Source: Alphaproteobacteria bacterium UBA7691 (GTDB taxonomy: Bacteria; Pseudomonadota; Alphaproteobacteria; Ferrovibrionales; Ferrovibrionaceae). Taken from it: a DNA stretch of 19,137 nucleotides. Made by a program: the position numbers and the translations under genes. The stretch lies in contig DLGP01000130.1 in NCBI GenBank assembly GCA_002482765.1, forward strand, positions 16,330 to 35,466. Direction: 5' to 3'. How positions within the stretch are numbered: the first letter of the stretch is position 1; each line of letters opens with the position of its first letter. The notes under the pieces were generated by a model that was given only the letters and a program-made list of their open reading frames with translations, was not told where the DNA came from and ran no database searches. Of the stretch, positions 6,819-15,080 are shown one piece after another.

Positions 6819-8332
6819 TTCACAATTCGCACCTCCCAACCGCGATTGAGCGCCTTGGCCAGTGTCTCGACCCGGCGCTGCACCTGCTCGCCATCCAGCA
6901 CCGCCAGGGCCTGGGATAATTCCAGCACCAGATTGCCGTTCTGGAAACGCAGCCGGCAATCACGCAGCAGGCCCGGCACACCACCCGACAAGGTCTGGCC
7001 GAGGCGCAGGCCAAGGCCGATCACCAGGGCATAATCCGCCTGGCGGGTTTCCAGCATCTGCCAGGCCGGCGCCGCCACCGGATCGCTCACTGTGCCGGCA
7101 TAGCGGGCAAACACCGCCAGGCCGAGCAAGGCGCGTTCACGCTGGCTGATGCCGCCAAACGGCGCATGCAGGATCAGGCCCAGAGCCTGCTCGCCGCGAT
7201 AATCCGGATGCACACGCCAGGCGATGTCTGCCAGCATGGCGGCTGCCAGGCGCAGGCGCTTTTCGGCGATGCTTTCCTTCTCAAATAGCGGCGCGATGAA
7301 ACGATCCAGTTCGGCGCCATGCTCGGCATAGCGGCCTTCGCGCGCCGCCATATGGGCGCAATAACTGAGCAGCGGATCAAGCGCGCGCGTGGCGTCATCC
7401 AGCATGGCATAGGCCAGGCCCTCGCGCAGGCCATGCGCCGAAAACACCACCTGGCTGGGCTGCAACACACGCAGCAGGCGACGCATCACCAGGGCTGCCA
7501 CCGGCAGCGCATCCTGGCGCCGGCGCGGCACACCTTCCATGCGGCTGACCGATTCCTTGCCCTGGCGCGCCAGCAGCCGGGTGAAATCCAGCGCCTCGTC
7601 GCGCCCCATCGTGTATTCGTGAATGATATGCAGCGGGCTTTTGGTCTGCGCCATATGCACACGGGCAATGGCACGCCAGGCACCGCCCACGGCATAAAGC
7701 GGCTTGCCCTGCCAGCGTTTCAGCCACGCCACCTCGGCATAACGCGCATCGATGAAGCTCTTGAGCTGATTATAGCCGCCGATGCCGCCCAGCCGCAGCG
7801 GCCCGAGCGGCAGGGTAACGCTGTCACTCACCCGATGCTTGTCGATGGCCACCAGTTCCAGGCTGCCACCGCCCAGGTCGCCCATCACCCCCTCTGCCTC
7901 GGGGATGCCGGATAGCACACCGAAGGCGGAGAATTGCGCCTCCTCGGTGCCGGATAACAGTCGCACAGTGACGCCGGCTTCGCGCTCGATACGGGCGATG
8001 AAATCCGGGCCGTTGCTGGCATCGCGCGCAGCGGCGGTGGCCACCACCTGCAACTGCTTCACCTGCATGTAGCGCGCCAGCGTCACAAAGCGGCGGATGG
8101 TGGCCAGGGCCAGCACCACGCCGGCCTCGTCCAGCTTGCCGGTTTCACCCAAGCCCCGGCCCAGGCCACACAGCACCTTTTCATTGAAGCGTGGTGTCGG
8201 CAGCCGCAACGGCTCGTCGAACACCACCAGGCGCACCGAGTTGGAACCGATATCGATCACGCCGAGCGGCAGCAGCTCGGCGGCATTGCCGCGCGCGGCC
8301 AGGGCTGATGGCGAGAAATGGATCGCCGTCAT
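6812..8332 (-). CDS. ppx: Exopolyphosphatase (Ppx/GppA family)
   Basis: A 506-residue phosphatase of the ASKHA fold, close to the length of E. coli PPX (513). Ppx/GppA enzymes release terminal phosphate from polyphosphate, and related members hydrolyse pppGpp. The first phosphate-binding loop is GVIDIGSNSVRLVVFD near 24-39. The second conserved loop is GDLGGGSLELV near 150-160, after LLSGTEEAQFSAFGVLSG. The C-terminal half contains the helical region typical of the long Ppx form (YCAHMAAREGRYAEHGAELDRF, then MLADIAWRVHPDYRGE). Polyphosphate is the likeliest substrate because ppk stands immediately upstream: the ppk stop and this ATG are two bases apart, so the two should be translated from one mRNA. 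An exopolyphosphatase here would counteract the kinase. GppA activity cannot be excluded from sequence. Confidence 0.93.
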   Translation of the reverse strand: MTAIHFSPSALAARGNAAELLPLGVIDIGSNSVRLVVFDEPLRLPTPRFNEKVLCGLGRGLGETGKLDEAGVVLALATIRRFVTLARYMQVKQLQVVATAAARDASNGPDFIARIEREAGVTVRLLSGTEEAQFSAFGVLSGIPEAEGVMGDLGGGSLELVAIDKHRVSDSVTLPLGPLRLGGIGGYNQLKSFIDARYAEVAWLKRWQGKPLYAVGGAWRAIARVHMAQTKSPLHIIHEYTMGRDEALDFTRLLARQGKESVSRMEGVPRRRQDALPVAALVMRRLLRVLQPSQVVFSAHGLREGLAYAMLDDATRALDPLLSYCAHMAAREGRYAEHGAELDRFIAPLFEKESIAEKRLRLAAAMLADIAWRVHPDYRGEQALGLILHAPFGGISQRERALLGLAVFARYAGTVSDPVAAPAWQMLETRQADYALVIGLGLRLGQTLSGGVPGLLRDCRLRFQNGNLVLELSQALAVLDGEQVQRRVETLAKALNRGWEVRIVKG

Positions 8333-8334
8333 AC

Positions 8335-10539
8335 CTAGCCGGATTTCAGTTTGAGACGCGGAATCGCCTGTGGCGACTTGAGCGCCTTGCCACGGCCGGA
8401 AAGCGACGGATTGGTCATGAAATAGGTATGCGCGCTGAAGGCTTCGGCATCGGCATTGGAACTGGCGCGGGTGTATTTGTCATCGGCGCCGAGATACCAG
8501 CTTTGCGCCTCGTCCTTCAAGTTGGCAACCAGGATTTGATCCAGGATCTGCTCGCGCACGGTGGAATTTGTGACCGGGATCAACACTTCCACACGACGAT
8601 CAAAATTGCGCGGCATCCAGTCGGCCGAGGAAATATAGACCTTGGATTGCTGCGACGGCAGGCCATGGCCGGCGCCGAAGCAGACAATGCGTGAATGCTC
8701 CAGGAAACGGCCGATCAGGCTCTTGACCCGGATATTCTCCGACAGGCCGGGCACGCCCGGGCGCAGGCAGCAGATGCCACGCACCACCAGATCAATCTGC
8801 ACACCGGCCTGGCTGGCAACATACAGCGCATCAATGGCGGCCGGATCAACCAGGCTGTTCATCTTGGCCCAGATTGCCGCCGGGCGGCCGGCCTTGGCAT
8901 GTTTGATCTCGTCCTGGATCAGTTCCAGCAGCCGCGGCCGCAGCGTGTAGGGCGAAATCGCAATCTGCTTCAACTGCTCGGGCGCGGCATAGCCGGTGAG
9001 GAAGTTGAACAGGCAGGTGGCATCGTGGCACAGCTCGGCATCATCGGTGAAGAAGCTGAGATCGGTGTAAACCTTGGCGGTGATCGGGTGGTAGTTGCCG
9101 GTGCCGAAATGCACATAGGTGTTGAGCACGCCGCCCTCGCGCCGCACCACCAGCGAAATCTTGGCATGGGTCTTGAGTTCGATGAAGCCGAACACCACCT
9201 GCACGCCGGCGCGTTCCAGATCGCGCGCCCATTTGATATTCGCCGCCTCGTCAAACCGCGCTTTCAATTCCACCAGCGCGGTGACCGACTTGCCGGCTTC
9301 CGCCGCCTCGATCAGCGCCTTGACGATCGGGCTGTCATCCGAGGTGCGATACAGTGTCTGCTTGATCGCCACCACCTGCGGATCGGCCGCCGCCTGATGC
9401 AGGAACTGCACCACCACGTCGAAACTCTCATACGGGTGATGCACCACCAGGTCCTTGTGCCGGATCGCGGCGAAACAATCACCGGCAAAATCGCGGATAC
9501 GCTCGGGGAAACGCGGGCTGAAGGGCGGAAATTTCAATTCCGGCAGATCGTCCACGATCAACCGCTTGGTATCGGCCAGGCCGAGCAGGCCCTCCACCGG
9601 CACCACCGCCTGCGGGCTGACTTCCAGTTCCTCGCAGACAAAGCGGCGCAGATCGTCCGGCATGTCGGCATTGATCTTGAGCCGGATCACGTTGCCGCGC
9701 CGGCGCCGCTTCAGCGCCGTCTCGAACAGCCGCACCAGGTCTTCGGCTTCTTCCTCGATTTCAATATCGCTGTCGCGCGTGACGCGGAACAGGCCGCGAC
9801 CGATGCTCTCATAGCCCGGAAACAGCTTGTGCATGAACAGGCCGACCAGGTTCTCCAGCGACAGGAAGCGGATTTTCTCGCCCGGCAGGCGGGTGAAACG
9901 ATCCACCTGGCTTGGCAACGGCAGCAAGGCATTCAGGCTGCGACCGTCACGAATCCGTCGCATTTGCATAACCATCGCGAAACCGAGATTGGGTATGAAC
10001 GGAAACGGATGCGCCGGATCAATCGCGAGCGGCGTCAACACAGGAAAGACATGGGCGAGGAAATAATCCTCCAGCCATTTACGCTCGTCGTCGGTAAGCT
10101 GCTCCGGCTCCAGCACGGCAATGCCGGCCTGCTCCAGTTCGCCGCACAGCCGGCGCCAGCAGGCCTGCTGCTTCTCCATCAGGTCGGCGGCATCGTCGTT
10201 GATGCGGCTAAGCTGCTGCGCCGGGGTCAAGCCGTCCTGGCTCGGCTCTTCGATGCCGGCCTTGACCTGACCATGCAGGCCGGCCACGCGCACCATGAAG
10301 AATTCGTCCAGGTTATTGGCCGAGATCGACAGGAAACGCAGCCGCTCCAGCAGCGGGTAGCGCAGATTATTGGCTTCTTCCATGACCCGCAGATTGAAGG
10401 CGAGCCAGGAAAGTTCACGATTGATATAGCGGTCGCGCGGGCTTACCGCCGCCACCAAGGCGGGCGGTGTATAGGTTTCAGCCTGCACCAGACCACCTGG
10501 GGCGAGCTTTTCCAGCGCTGCTTGCGTGCTCAACGGCAT
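8335..10539 (-). CDS. ppk: Polyphosphate kinase 1
   Basis: A 734-residue PPK1 that reversibly transfers the ATP gamma-phosphate onto polyphosphate chains. The N-domain begins with RYINRELSWLAFNLRVMEEANN at about 38-58 and SISANNLDEFFMVRVAGLHGQ at 71-91. The catalytic half holds LVVHHPYESFDVVVQF, IVKALIEAAEAGKSVTALVELKARFDE and FIELKTHAKISLVVRREG. The histidine of KTHAK corresponds to the autophosphorylated His435 of E. coli PPK. The LEHSRIVCFG histidine corresponds to the second active-site histidine. I start at the ATG at 10539, which has AGGA nine bases upstream and gives a normal length. The longer frame would begin at a TTG at 10626 that sits inside the best promoter in the region. It is co-transcribed with ppx and divergent from the SixA-type gene. 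Members of this subfamily are named RNA-degradosome polyphosphate kinase in databases. Confidence 0.96.
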   Translation of the reverse strand: MPLSTQAALEKLAPGGLVQAETYTPPALVAAVSPRDRYINRELSWLAFNLRVMEEANNLRYPLLERLRFLSISANNLDEFFMVRVAGLHGQVKAGIEEPSQDGLTPAQQLSRINDDAADLMEKQQACWRRLCGELEQAGIAVLEPEQLTDDERKWLEDYFLAHVFPVLTPLAIDPAHPFPFIPNLGFAMVMQMRRIRDGRSLNALLPLPSQVDRFTRLPGEKIRFLSLENLVGLFMHKLFPGYESIGRGLFRVTRDSDIEIEEEAEDLVRLFETALKRRRRGNVIRLKINADMPDDLRRFVCEELEVSPQAVVPVEGLLGLADTKRLIVDDLPELKFPPFSPRFPERIRDFAGDCFAAIRHKDLVVHHPYESFDVVVQFLHQAAADPQVVAIKQTLYRTSDDSPIVKALIEAAEAGKSVTALVELKARFDEAANIKWARDLERAGVQVVFGFIELKTHAKISLVVRREGGVLNTYVHFGTGNYHPITAKVYTDLSFFTDDAELCHDATCLFNFLTGYAAPEQLKQIAISPYTLRPRLLELIQDEIKHAKAGRPAAIWAKMNSLVDPAAIDALYVASQAGVQIDLVVRGICCLRPGVPGLSENIRVKSLIGRFLEHSRIVCFGAGHGLPSQQSKVYISSADWMPRNFDRRVEVLIPVTNSTVREQILDQILVANLKDEAQSWYLGADDKYTRASSNADAEAFSAHTYFMTNPSLSGRGKALKSPQAIPRLKLKSG

Positions 10540-10597
10540 GTCGGAATATCCTGCCTTGTCCGACCGGCCCAGCGGCGATATGCCTGGGCCCGGTTCG

Positions 10598-10626
10598 GGT
10601 ATAGGTGTAACGGCGGAATATGTCAA
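10598..10626 (-). promoter_or_regulatory. Strong candidate sigma-70 promoter for ppk-ppx
   Basis: On the minus strand a perfect TTGACA (plus-strand 10621-10626) is followed after exactly 17 bases by TATACC (10598-10603), which matches four of six bases of the -10 consensus. Transcription would start near 10591, giving a leader of about 50 bases before the ppk ATG at 10539. I see no clear Pho box. Confidence 0.55.
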
Positions 10627-10666
10627 AGCGGCGACAATGGCCGCCGGATTTTGAGTGAATAGCTTT

Positions 10667-10671
10667 GGAGG
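10667..10671 (+). promoter_or_regulatory. Ribosome-binding site that fixes the SixA-type start
   Basis: GGAGG is followed by five bases and ATG at 10677. It overlaps the only upstream in-frame alternative, a TTG at 10665, and so excludes it. Confidence 0.75.
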
Positions 10672-10676
10672 TCAGT

Positions 10677-11204
10677 ATGTTGCGTCTTTGGCTGCTGCGG
10701 CACGCAAAATCCGCCTGGGATGATCCGGGCCTGGATGATTTCGCCCGCAGCCTGGCGCCGCGCGGCAAAAAAGCCTGCCGCCGGCTGGCGCGCCATCTGG
10801 CCGAACGCGCGGTGCGGCCCGATCTGGTGCTGTGCTCGCCGGCCCAGCGCACAAGGCAGACCTGGGAAAGGCTGGGCAAGCGGCTGGGGGTTGATATCGA
10901 GACCCGCTTTGACCAGGGGCTATACCTGGCCGATGCCAATGCCTTGCTGGCGAATCTCCGTGCCGCCCCAACCAATTGCCGCGAGTTGATGCTGATCGGC
11001 CATAATCCGGGCCTGGAAGACCTGGCCGAGCGGCTTTCCGGCTCGGCTGCCGGCGATGCCCTGGAGCGGCTGCGCGGCAAATACCCCACCGGCGGCCTGG
11101 CCGAACTTAACTTTCCGCTCAAGCGCTGGGCCGATCTCTCACCCAAAAGCGGTTTCCTGGCCAGTTTTGTCACCCCGGCAATGCTGGATAGCGAGACCGA
11201 TTAG
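10677..11204 (+). CDS. SixA-type histidine phosphatase
   Basis: A 175-residue histidine phosphatase of the compact SixA branch. The catalytic LLRHAKSAW contains Arg8 and the phospho-accepting His9. SPAQRTRQT (54-62) supplies the second conserved arginine, and LIGHNPGLEDLAERL supplies His109. The GLYLAD stretch (81-86) before the second half is typical of SixA proteins. SixA of E. coli removes phosphate from the histidine of PtsP and other phosphorelay proteins; the partner here is not known. The protein has no signal peptide, so it acts in the cytoplasm. The start follows a good GGAGG site. The gene diverges from ppk-ppx, and DUF4169 lies 38 bases downstream on the same strand, so those two may share an mRNA. 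A direct role in polyphosphate metabolism would be inference from position only. Confidence 0.88.
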   Translation: MLRLWLLRHAKSAWDDPGLDDFARSLAPRGKKACRRLARHLAERAVRPDLVLCSPAQRTRQTWERLGKRLGVDIETRFDQGLYLADANALLANLRAAPTNCRELMLIGHNPGLEDLAERLSGSAAGDALERLRGKYPTGGLAELNFPLKRWADLSPKSGFLASFVTPAMLDSETD

Positions 11205-11242
11205 GCTTTATCCTGGCGCCTTGTTTCAGGGGCGCACAGGCC

Positions 11243-11416
11243 ATGGCTGAGATTGTCAATCTGAACAAGGCACGCAAGGCCAAGGCGCGGCAGGACAAGG
11301 CCGAACAGGCCAGCCTGAACCGCGCCCAGTTCGGCCGCAGCAAGGCCGAGCGCGATGCCGAACGCCAGCAGGCCGAACGCGCCCGCCGCGAGATCGACGG
11401 CAAAAAGCTCGACTAA
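11243..11416 (+). CDS. DUF4169 family small protein
   Basis: A 57-residue, highly charged protein (MAEIVNLNKARKAKARQDKA at the start, EIDGKKLD at the end) that matches the alphaproteobacterial DUF4169 family in length and pattern: EIVNLxxARK near the N-terminus, NRAxFGRxKAE in the middle, and a short DGxxxD tail. It is almost entirely Lys, Arg, Glu, Ala and Gln and probably forms one long helix or stays disordered; there is no membrane segment. The function of the family is unknown. It starts 38 bases after the SixA-type gene, with AGGGG about a dozen bases before the ATG. Its TAA stop interlocks with the TAG of the convergent hydrolase. As I recall, DUF4169 genes are often next to fumC, sspB or a ribbon-helix-helix gene; none of these is here. 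Confidence 0.85.
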   Translation: MAEIVNLNKARKAKARQDKAEQASLNRAQFGRSKAERDAERQQAERARREIDGKKLD

Positions 11417-12303
11417 AACACTTCCGCCAATACGCCGGCGCGGGTTGGCAGATTACGTTCCGTCAGGTAGCGCTCCACCGCTGGCGCCCACAATTTGGGG
11501 AAAACCACCAGGGCATGCCCATCGCTATCGGCCGGCCTGGGCAAGGCGTGAAATTCACCCCGCCCCCCGGCCATTTGGAAATCGGCAAAATTATTCTGGC
11601 TATGCCGCAACGAAGCATATGAATCCCCGGCGGCATAAAGCCACAACATGGGCAGCGTGGTGGTGGTGCCGCGCCCCAGCAGCAAGCGGTTGATGTAGAT
11701 CGCCGATCTATCGAAAAACTCCTGGCATTTCTCATAAACCCAGACGCCGACAAAATTGAGCACGCCGCGATACAAAGTCGGGTTCATGCCGGCATGGGCA
11801 ACGCTGAGCACACCGCCGCGTGATTGCCCGCCAACCATCAGGCGGCTGTGGTCCACAAAAGGCAGCGCCATGATTGCCGCCGTCGCCGCCGTCACATCGC
11901 GCAAGGCACGTTCAGCCCCCGGGATCGACAGGTTTGGCTCGCAGCTATAGCCCTGAACACGCGGGATGGAAAAGCCTTCGTCATAGCGCCCCTCCGATCC
12001 GCCACGACCACGCCGGGATGGCAGCACCACCGCCCAGCCGCGCGCCAAAAACCAATCGGTCAACGGCTCAGGACTGAACACCTCTGAGAATTGCTCCGAA
12101 ATGCCGTTCTGCGTGGAGCCATGATGGAAAATCAGCGTGGGGAATGGCCCCGGCCCGGCGGGTTTATATATCTGCGTCACAAGTCGAACGGTTTCATTAT
12201 CCACCTGCACCGGCAGGCGCACAAATTCCTGCGCCTTCACCTGCGGCACCCAAACGAAGAGCATGAAACAAAGCAGCAAATGTGATCGTGGCATGAAAAC
12301 CAT
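11413..12303 (-). CDS. Secreted alpha/beta hydrolase (dienelactone-hydrolase or peptidase-like)
   Basis: A 296-residue alpha/beta hydrolase with an N-terminal signal peptide: MPRSH, a hydrophobic core LLLCFMLFVWVP, and a likely cut after VKA at residue 24. Oxyanion-hole residues are in LIFHHGST (57-64). The nucleophile elbow is GGQSRGG with Ser161. The acid is probably Asp227 in YAAGDSY, and the base His263 in DGHALV. The SRRGRGGSEGRYDEGF segment (96-111) resembles S9-type acyl-peptidase-like hydrolases, but the substrate is unknown. Cys121 and Cys193 might form a disulfide in the periplasm. ATGs at 12303 and 12294 both give a plausible signal peptide; the second has GGATGG five bases upstream. 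On the mRNA a small CCAGC/GCTGG hairpin ends right before the first ATG. The gene stands alone on its strand and looks like an accessory insertion beside core genes. Confidence 0.82.
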   Translation of the reverse strand: MVFMPRSHLLLCFMLFVWVPQVKAQEFVRLPVQVDNETVRLVTQIYKPAGPGPFPTLIFHHGSTQNGISEQFSEVFSPEPLTDWFLARGWAVVLPSRRGRGGSEGRYDEGFSIPRVQGYSCEPNLSIPGAERALRDVTAATAAIMALPFVDHSRLMVGGQSRGGVLSVAHAGMNPTLYRGVLNFVGVWVYEKCQEFFDRSAIYINRLLLGRGTTTTLPMLWLYAAGDSYASLRHSQNNFADFQMAGGRGEFHALPRPADSDGHALVVFPKLWAPAVERYLTERNLPTRAGVLAEVF

Positions 12304-12441
12304 CCAGCTTTAGGGCTGGTTCGAACAGGCAGCCGGAATAAGGCCGCAAAATGTCGGAAAAGCCTTTATTTCAGGGCAAATTTACCACCGTTGATTGTGA
12401 TGCGGCTGGTGCTGCGATGCGATCTGGCGTAGGAAACCGGC

Positions 12442-13335
12442 ATGCAGAACAAGCTGGTTGGAAAACGCGGCGGCCCGGAGCCAAAACTTGCCGCCGCGCT
12501 GTGGGTACTGGGCGCATCCTTCGCCTTCGCGCTGCTTTATGCCTCGGGCAAACTGAGCGGCGGCCTGGTGCCGGCGTTGCAGATCGTGTGGATACGCTAT
12601 GTCAGCGGCTTTGCCACGGTGGGCGGGATCGCCGCCATACGGCGCGTGAGGCTGCGCCAGTTGCTGGAAACCCGGCGGCGCCATCTGCATCTGCTGCGTG
12701 CCTGCTGCGGCATTTTCGGCGGCGCCTGCTCGATCTATGGCGCCACCCATATGCCGCTGGCGGATGCCGCCGCGCTGGCTCTGCTGCAAGGCGTGTTTGT
12801 GATGATCCTGGCGGTGCTGCTGCTGGGCGAAAGGCTTGGGCTGGCCCAGTTGCTGGCCGCCCTGCTCTGCCTGGGCGGTGCCTTTGTCATCGTGCGCGGC
12901 GATAGCGGCGGCAGCGGCTTTGCCCTGGCCGGGCTGGCGCCCTATGCGGTGATGCTGGGTGCGCTGCTGACTGCCAGCGAGATCATCCTGATCAAAATCC
13001 TGTCGCGTGATGAAAGCATGCTGTCGATGCTGCTGCATGTGAACGGCATCGCCGCCCTGCTGTTTGCGCTGCCGGTGCTGTGGCTGTGGCAGGCGGCGCC
13101 CTGGCCGGTTCTGGCGGCACTCTGCCTGCTCGGGCCGATGGCGATTGTGGGCCAGATGTGCAATGTGCGCGCCTATCGCCTGGCCGATGCCGCCTTCCTG
13201 GCGCCATTCGGCTATAGCTCGGTGGCGTTTTCGGCGCTGATCGGCTGGCTCGCCTTCGGCGACCTGCCCAGCCTGGCGACCTGGGCCGGCACAGCGCTGA
13301 TCGTGGCCGGCGGCCTGGCACTGATCCGGCGTTAG
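12442..13335 (+). CDS. DMT-superfamily (EamA) transporter
   Basis: A 297-residue inner-membrane protein of the drug/metabolite transporter superfamily, with the usual 10 hydrophobic segments in two EamA repeats. The first repeat runs from AALWVLGASFAFALLYASGK (about 18-37) to GGAFVIVRGD (about 143-152). The second runs from LAPYAVMLGALLTASEIILIKIL to GTALIVAGGLALI at the end. THMPLADAAALALLQGVFVMILAVLLLGERL near 103-133 and YRLADAAFLAPFGYSSVAFSALIGWLAFGD are the paired signature helices before each repeat's last loop. Members export or import small metabolites; the substrate cannot be told here. The ATG at 12442 follows AGGAAA by about six bases. The gene diverges from the secreted hydrolase and its TAG interlocks with the hdaA stop. 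A longer frame overlapping its 5' half in another register is a shadow. Confidence 0.9.
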   Translation: MQNKLVGKRGGPEPKLAAALWVLGASFAFALLYASGKLSGGLVPALQIVWIRYVSGFATVGGIAAIRRVRLRQLLETRRRHLHLLRACCGIFGGACSIYGATHMPLADAAALALLQGVFVMILAVLLLGERLGLAQLLAALLCLGGAFVIVRGDSGGSGFALAGLAPYAVMLGALLTASEIILIKILSRDESMLSMLLHVNGIAALLFALPVLWLWQAAPWPVLAALCLLGPMAIVGQMCNVRAYRLADAAFLAPFGYSSVAFSALIGWLAFGDLPSLATWAGTALIVAGGLALIRR

Positions 13336-13997
13336 GCCTCGGCCTCATCCATCAGCTTGCGCACCAGGGCCACGGTGACGGCGCGCTGTTCGGCCAAAGC
13401 CGCCGCATCCAGCCGCGCCACCCAATGCCGCGCGGCATGGAACGAGCGCTCGATACGCGGCAGCAGATAGGCAATCACGCCCTGGCCGACGATCAATTGG
13501 CGGTCGGCAAACAGCTTCACCAGCACGGCGCCGAGCAGGACGTCATCCGGCTCGGCGATGGCCGCCGCCGCCATCGCCTTGAGCCGCGAGGCCAGGTCGG
13601 GCAGCGTCACACCCCAGGCGGCGGGCGGTGCTGCGCCCAGCAACAGCAGGCTATGGCCGCGCTCGCGCATCAGGTTGATAAGATGGAACAACGCCGCCGG
13701 ATCGGCCACGGCCTGGGCCTCATCCAGCACCAGCGGGCTTTGCGCCAGAGTATCGATGGCCGCCACCTGCACATCCGTCGGCGCCACAAAAGCCGCGCCG
13801 CTGGCGGCGGCCCAGATATGGCCCAGATGGGTCTTGCCGCTGCCCGCCGGGCCGTGCAGCAGCAGGCTGCCATTGGGCCAATCCGGCCAGCGATCCAGCC
13901 AGGCCAGCGCGGTTTGATTGCCGGGCGCCTCCAGGAAATCCTCACGCGCCCAGGAAACCGGCAGCGCCAGGCCCAGCGTCAATTGCGGATTGCTCAT
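13332..13997 (-). CDS. hdaA: DnaA regulatory inactivator HdaA
   Basis: A 221-residue AAA+ protein of the Hda/HdaA branch. Bound to the DNA-loaded sliding clamp, HdaA stimulates hydrolysis of DnaA-bound ATP and so prevents over-initiation of replication; in Caulobacter it is essential. The N-terminus carries a clamp-binding motif, QLTLGL at 5-10. Walker A is GPAGSGKTH (49-57). The Walker B position reads LVLDEAQ (89-95), a DE form. The LASRL segment with Arg138 is the expected arginine-finger region, and Arg184 in RIERSF is a sensor-2 candidate. The C-terminal region (about 150-221) is helical. Its ATG directly follows the TGA of the AI-2E-type gene with no spacer, so it is the last gene of a coupled operon. 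Its own TAA overlaps the convergent transporter stop by four bases. Confidence 0.92.
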   Translation of the reverse strand: MSNPQLTLGLALPVSWAREDFLEAPGNQTALAWLDRWPDWPNGSLLLHGPAGSGKTHLGHIWAAASGAAFVAPTDVQVAAIDTLAQSPLVLDEAQAVADPAALFHLINLMRERGHSLLLLGAAPPAAWGVTLPDLASRLKAMAAAAIAEPDDVLLGAVLVKLFADRQLIVGQGVIAYLLPRIERSFHAARHWVARLDAAALAEQRAVTVALVRKLMDEAEA

Positions 13998-15080
13998 TCA
14001 GGCCGGCGTGTCTTGTGGCGGGTCGCCGCCATGATACAGCGCACTCTGGCGATAGCGTTCCATCGTGAAACGGGCCAGCACACCGATCACGGCACAGACC
14101 GGCACGGCAATCAGCATGCCGACAAAGCCAAACAGCGCACCGCCGGCAAATAGCGCAAACATGATCCACACCGGATGCAGGCCAACCCGGTCGCCGACCA
14201 GTTTGGGGGTGAGGAAATTGCCTTCAATAAATTGCCCAATGGCAAAAACCGCGCCAACAGCGGCAATCCACGGCCAATCCGGCCAGAACTGCACCAGTGC
14301 CACCGCCATGCTGACCACAAAGCCGAGAATGGTGCCGACATAGGGGATGAACGAGATCATGCCGGCGCCAAGCCCGATCACCAGGCCAAAATCCAGGCCG
14401 ACCAGAGACAGGCCCAGGCCGTAGAAACTGCCCAAAGCCAGACATACCATCATCTGGCCACGCACAAAACCGGCCAGCACGCCATCGATCTTGCGCGCCT
14501 GCGCCCGGATCAGCTCGGCCTGGCGGCGCGGCAGGTTCTGATCCACCGTGGCCACCATGCCGTCCCAGTCACGCAGCAGATAAAACGACACCACCGGCGT
14601 CACCACCAGCAGCGACATCAGGCTCAGCACGGCCTGACCGCCGCCCAGCAGGCCGCTCACCAGCTTGCTGAGCACGGCGGCTGCCTCGCCGCCATACTGG
14701 CCCAGCGCCGCCTTCACATCGACCCGCAGCGGAAAACCCAGATCACGCGCCAGTTCAAGCAGGTTGGGCAGCAGGTTTTCGCGGAAGCTGTCAATATAAC
14801 CCGGCAGGCGGCCGATAAAGCCGGTCAACTGGCTGATCAACACCGGCACCAGCAGCAACACCAGCAATACCAGCAGCAGGAAAAACACCGCCGTGATGAG
14901 CGATGTGGCGATTGTGCGGCTCATGCCGCGTGCTTCCAGCCGGTCGGCCACCGGATCAAGCAGATAGGCCACTGCCATCGCCGCCACAAAAGGCAGCAGC
15001 ACAGAACTCAGCACCATCAGCGCCAGCAGCAGCAGCGCAACAAGCAGCACCCAGATGGCGATATGCTGTTGGCGGCTCAC
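13998..15080 (-). CDS. AI-2E family (PerM-like) membrane protein
   Basis: A 360-residue inner-membrane protein of the AI-2E/PerM family. Hydrophobic helices are visible at about 8-40 and 60-86 in the N-terminal half. A soluble segment (about 90-150) follows, then helices at 153-172 (LMSLLVVTPVVSFYLLRDW), 208-230, 230-262 (GLVIGLGAGMISFIPYVGTILGFVVSMAVAL), 270-290 and 305-342. PVVSFYLLRDW and GMISFIPYVGTILG are the family hallmarks, along with EGNFLTPKLVGDRVGLHPVWIMF. TqsA exports the signal AI-2, and other members are Na+/H+ or uncharacterised transporters; the substrate here is unknown. The start is GTG at 15080, within the TGA stop of the upstream DUF2066 gene (GTGA overlap), which indicates translational coupling. 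The TGA stop directly abuts the hdaA ATG. Confidence 0.9.
   Translation of the reverse strand: MSRQQHIAIWVLLVALLLLALMVLSSVLLPFVAAMAVAYLLDPVADRLEARGMSRTIATSLITAVFFLLLVLLVLLLVPVLISQLTGFIGRLPGYIDSFRENLLPNLLELARDLGFPLRVDVKAALGQYGGEAAAVLSKLVSGLLGGGQAVLSLMSLLVVTPVVSFYLLRDWDGMVATVDQNLPRRQAELIRAQARKIDGVLAGFVRGQMMVCLALGSFYGLGLSLVGLDFGLVIGLGAGMISFIPYVGTILGFVVSMAVALVQFWPDWPWIAAVGAVFAIGQFIEGNFLTPKLVGDRVGLHPVWIMFALFAGGALFGFVGMLIAVPVCAVIGVLARFTMERYRQSALYHGGDPPQDTPA

Noticed and set aside
8695..10662. A 655-codon open frame antisense to ppk
   Set aside because: It mirrors the ppk codons, is rich in His, Gln and Arg, and matches no domain I know; GC-rich codon bias keeps such antisense frames open.
12351..12905. 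A 184-codon plus-strand frame overlapping the DMT transporter start
   Set aside because: Arg/Ala/Gly-rich with no recognisable domain; the transporter frame has clear membrane helices and a ribosome site.
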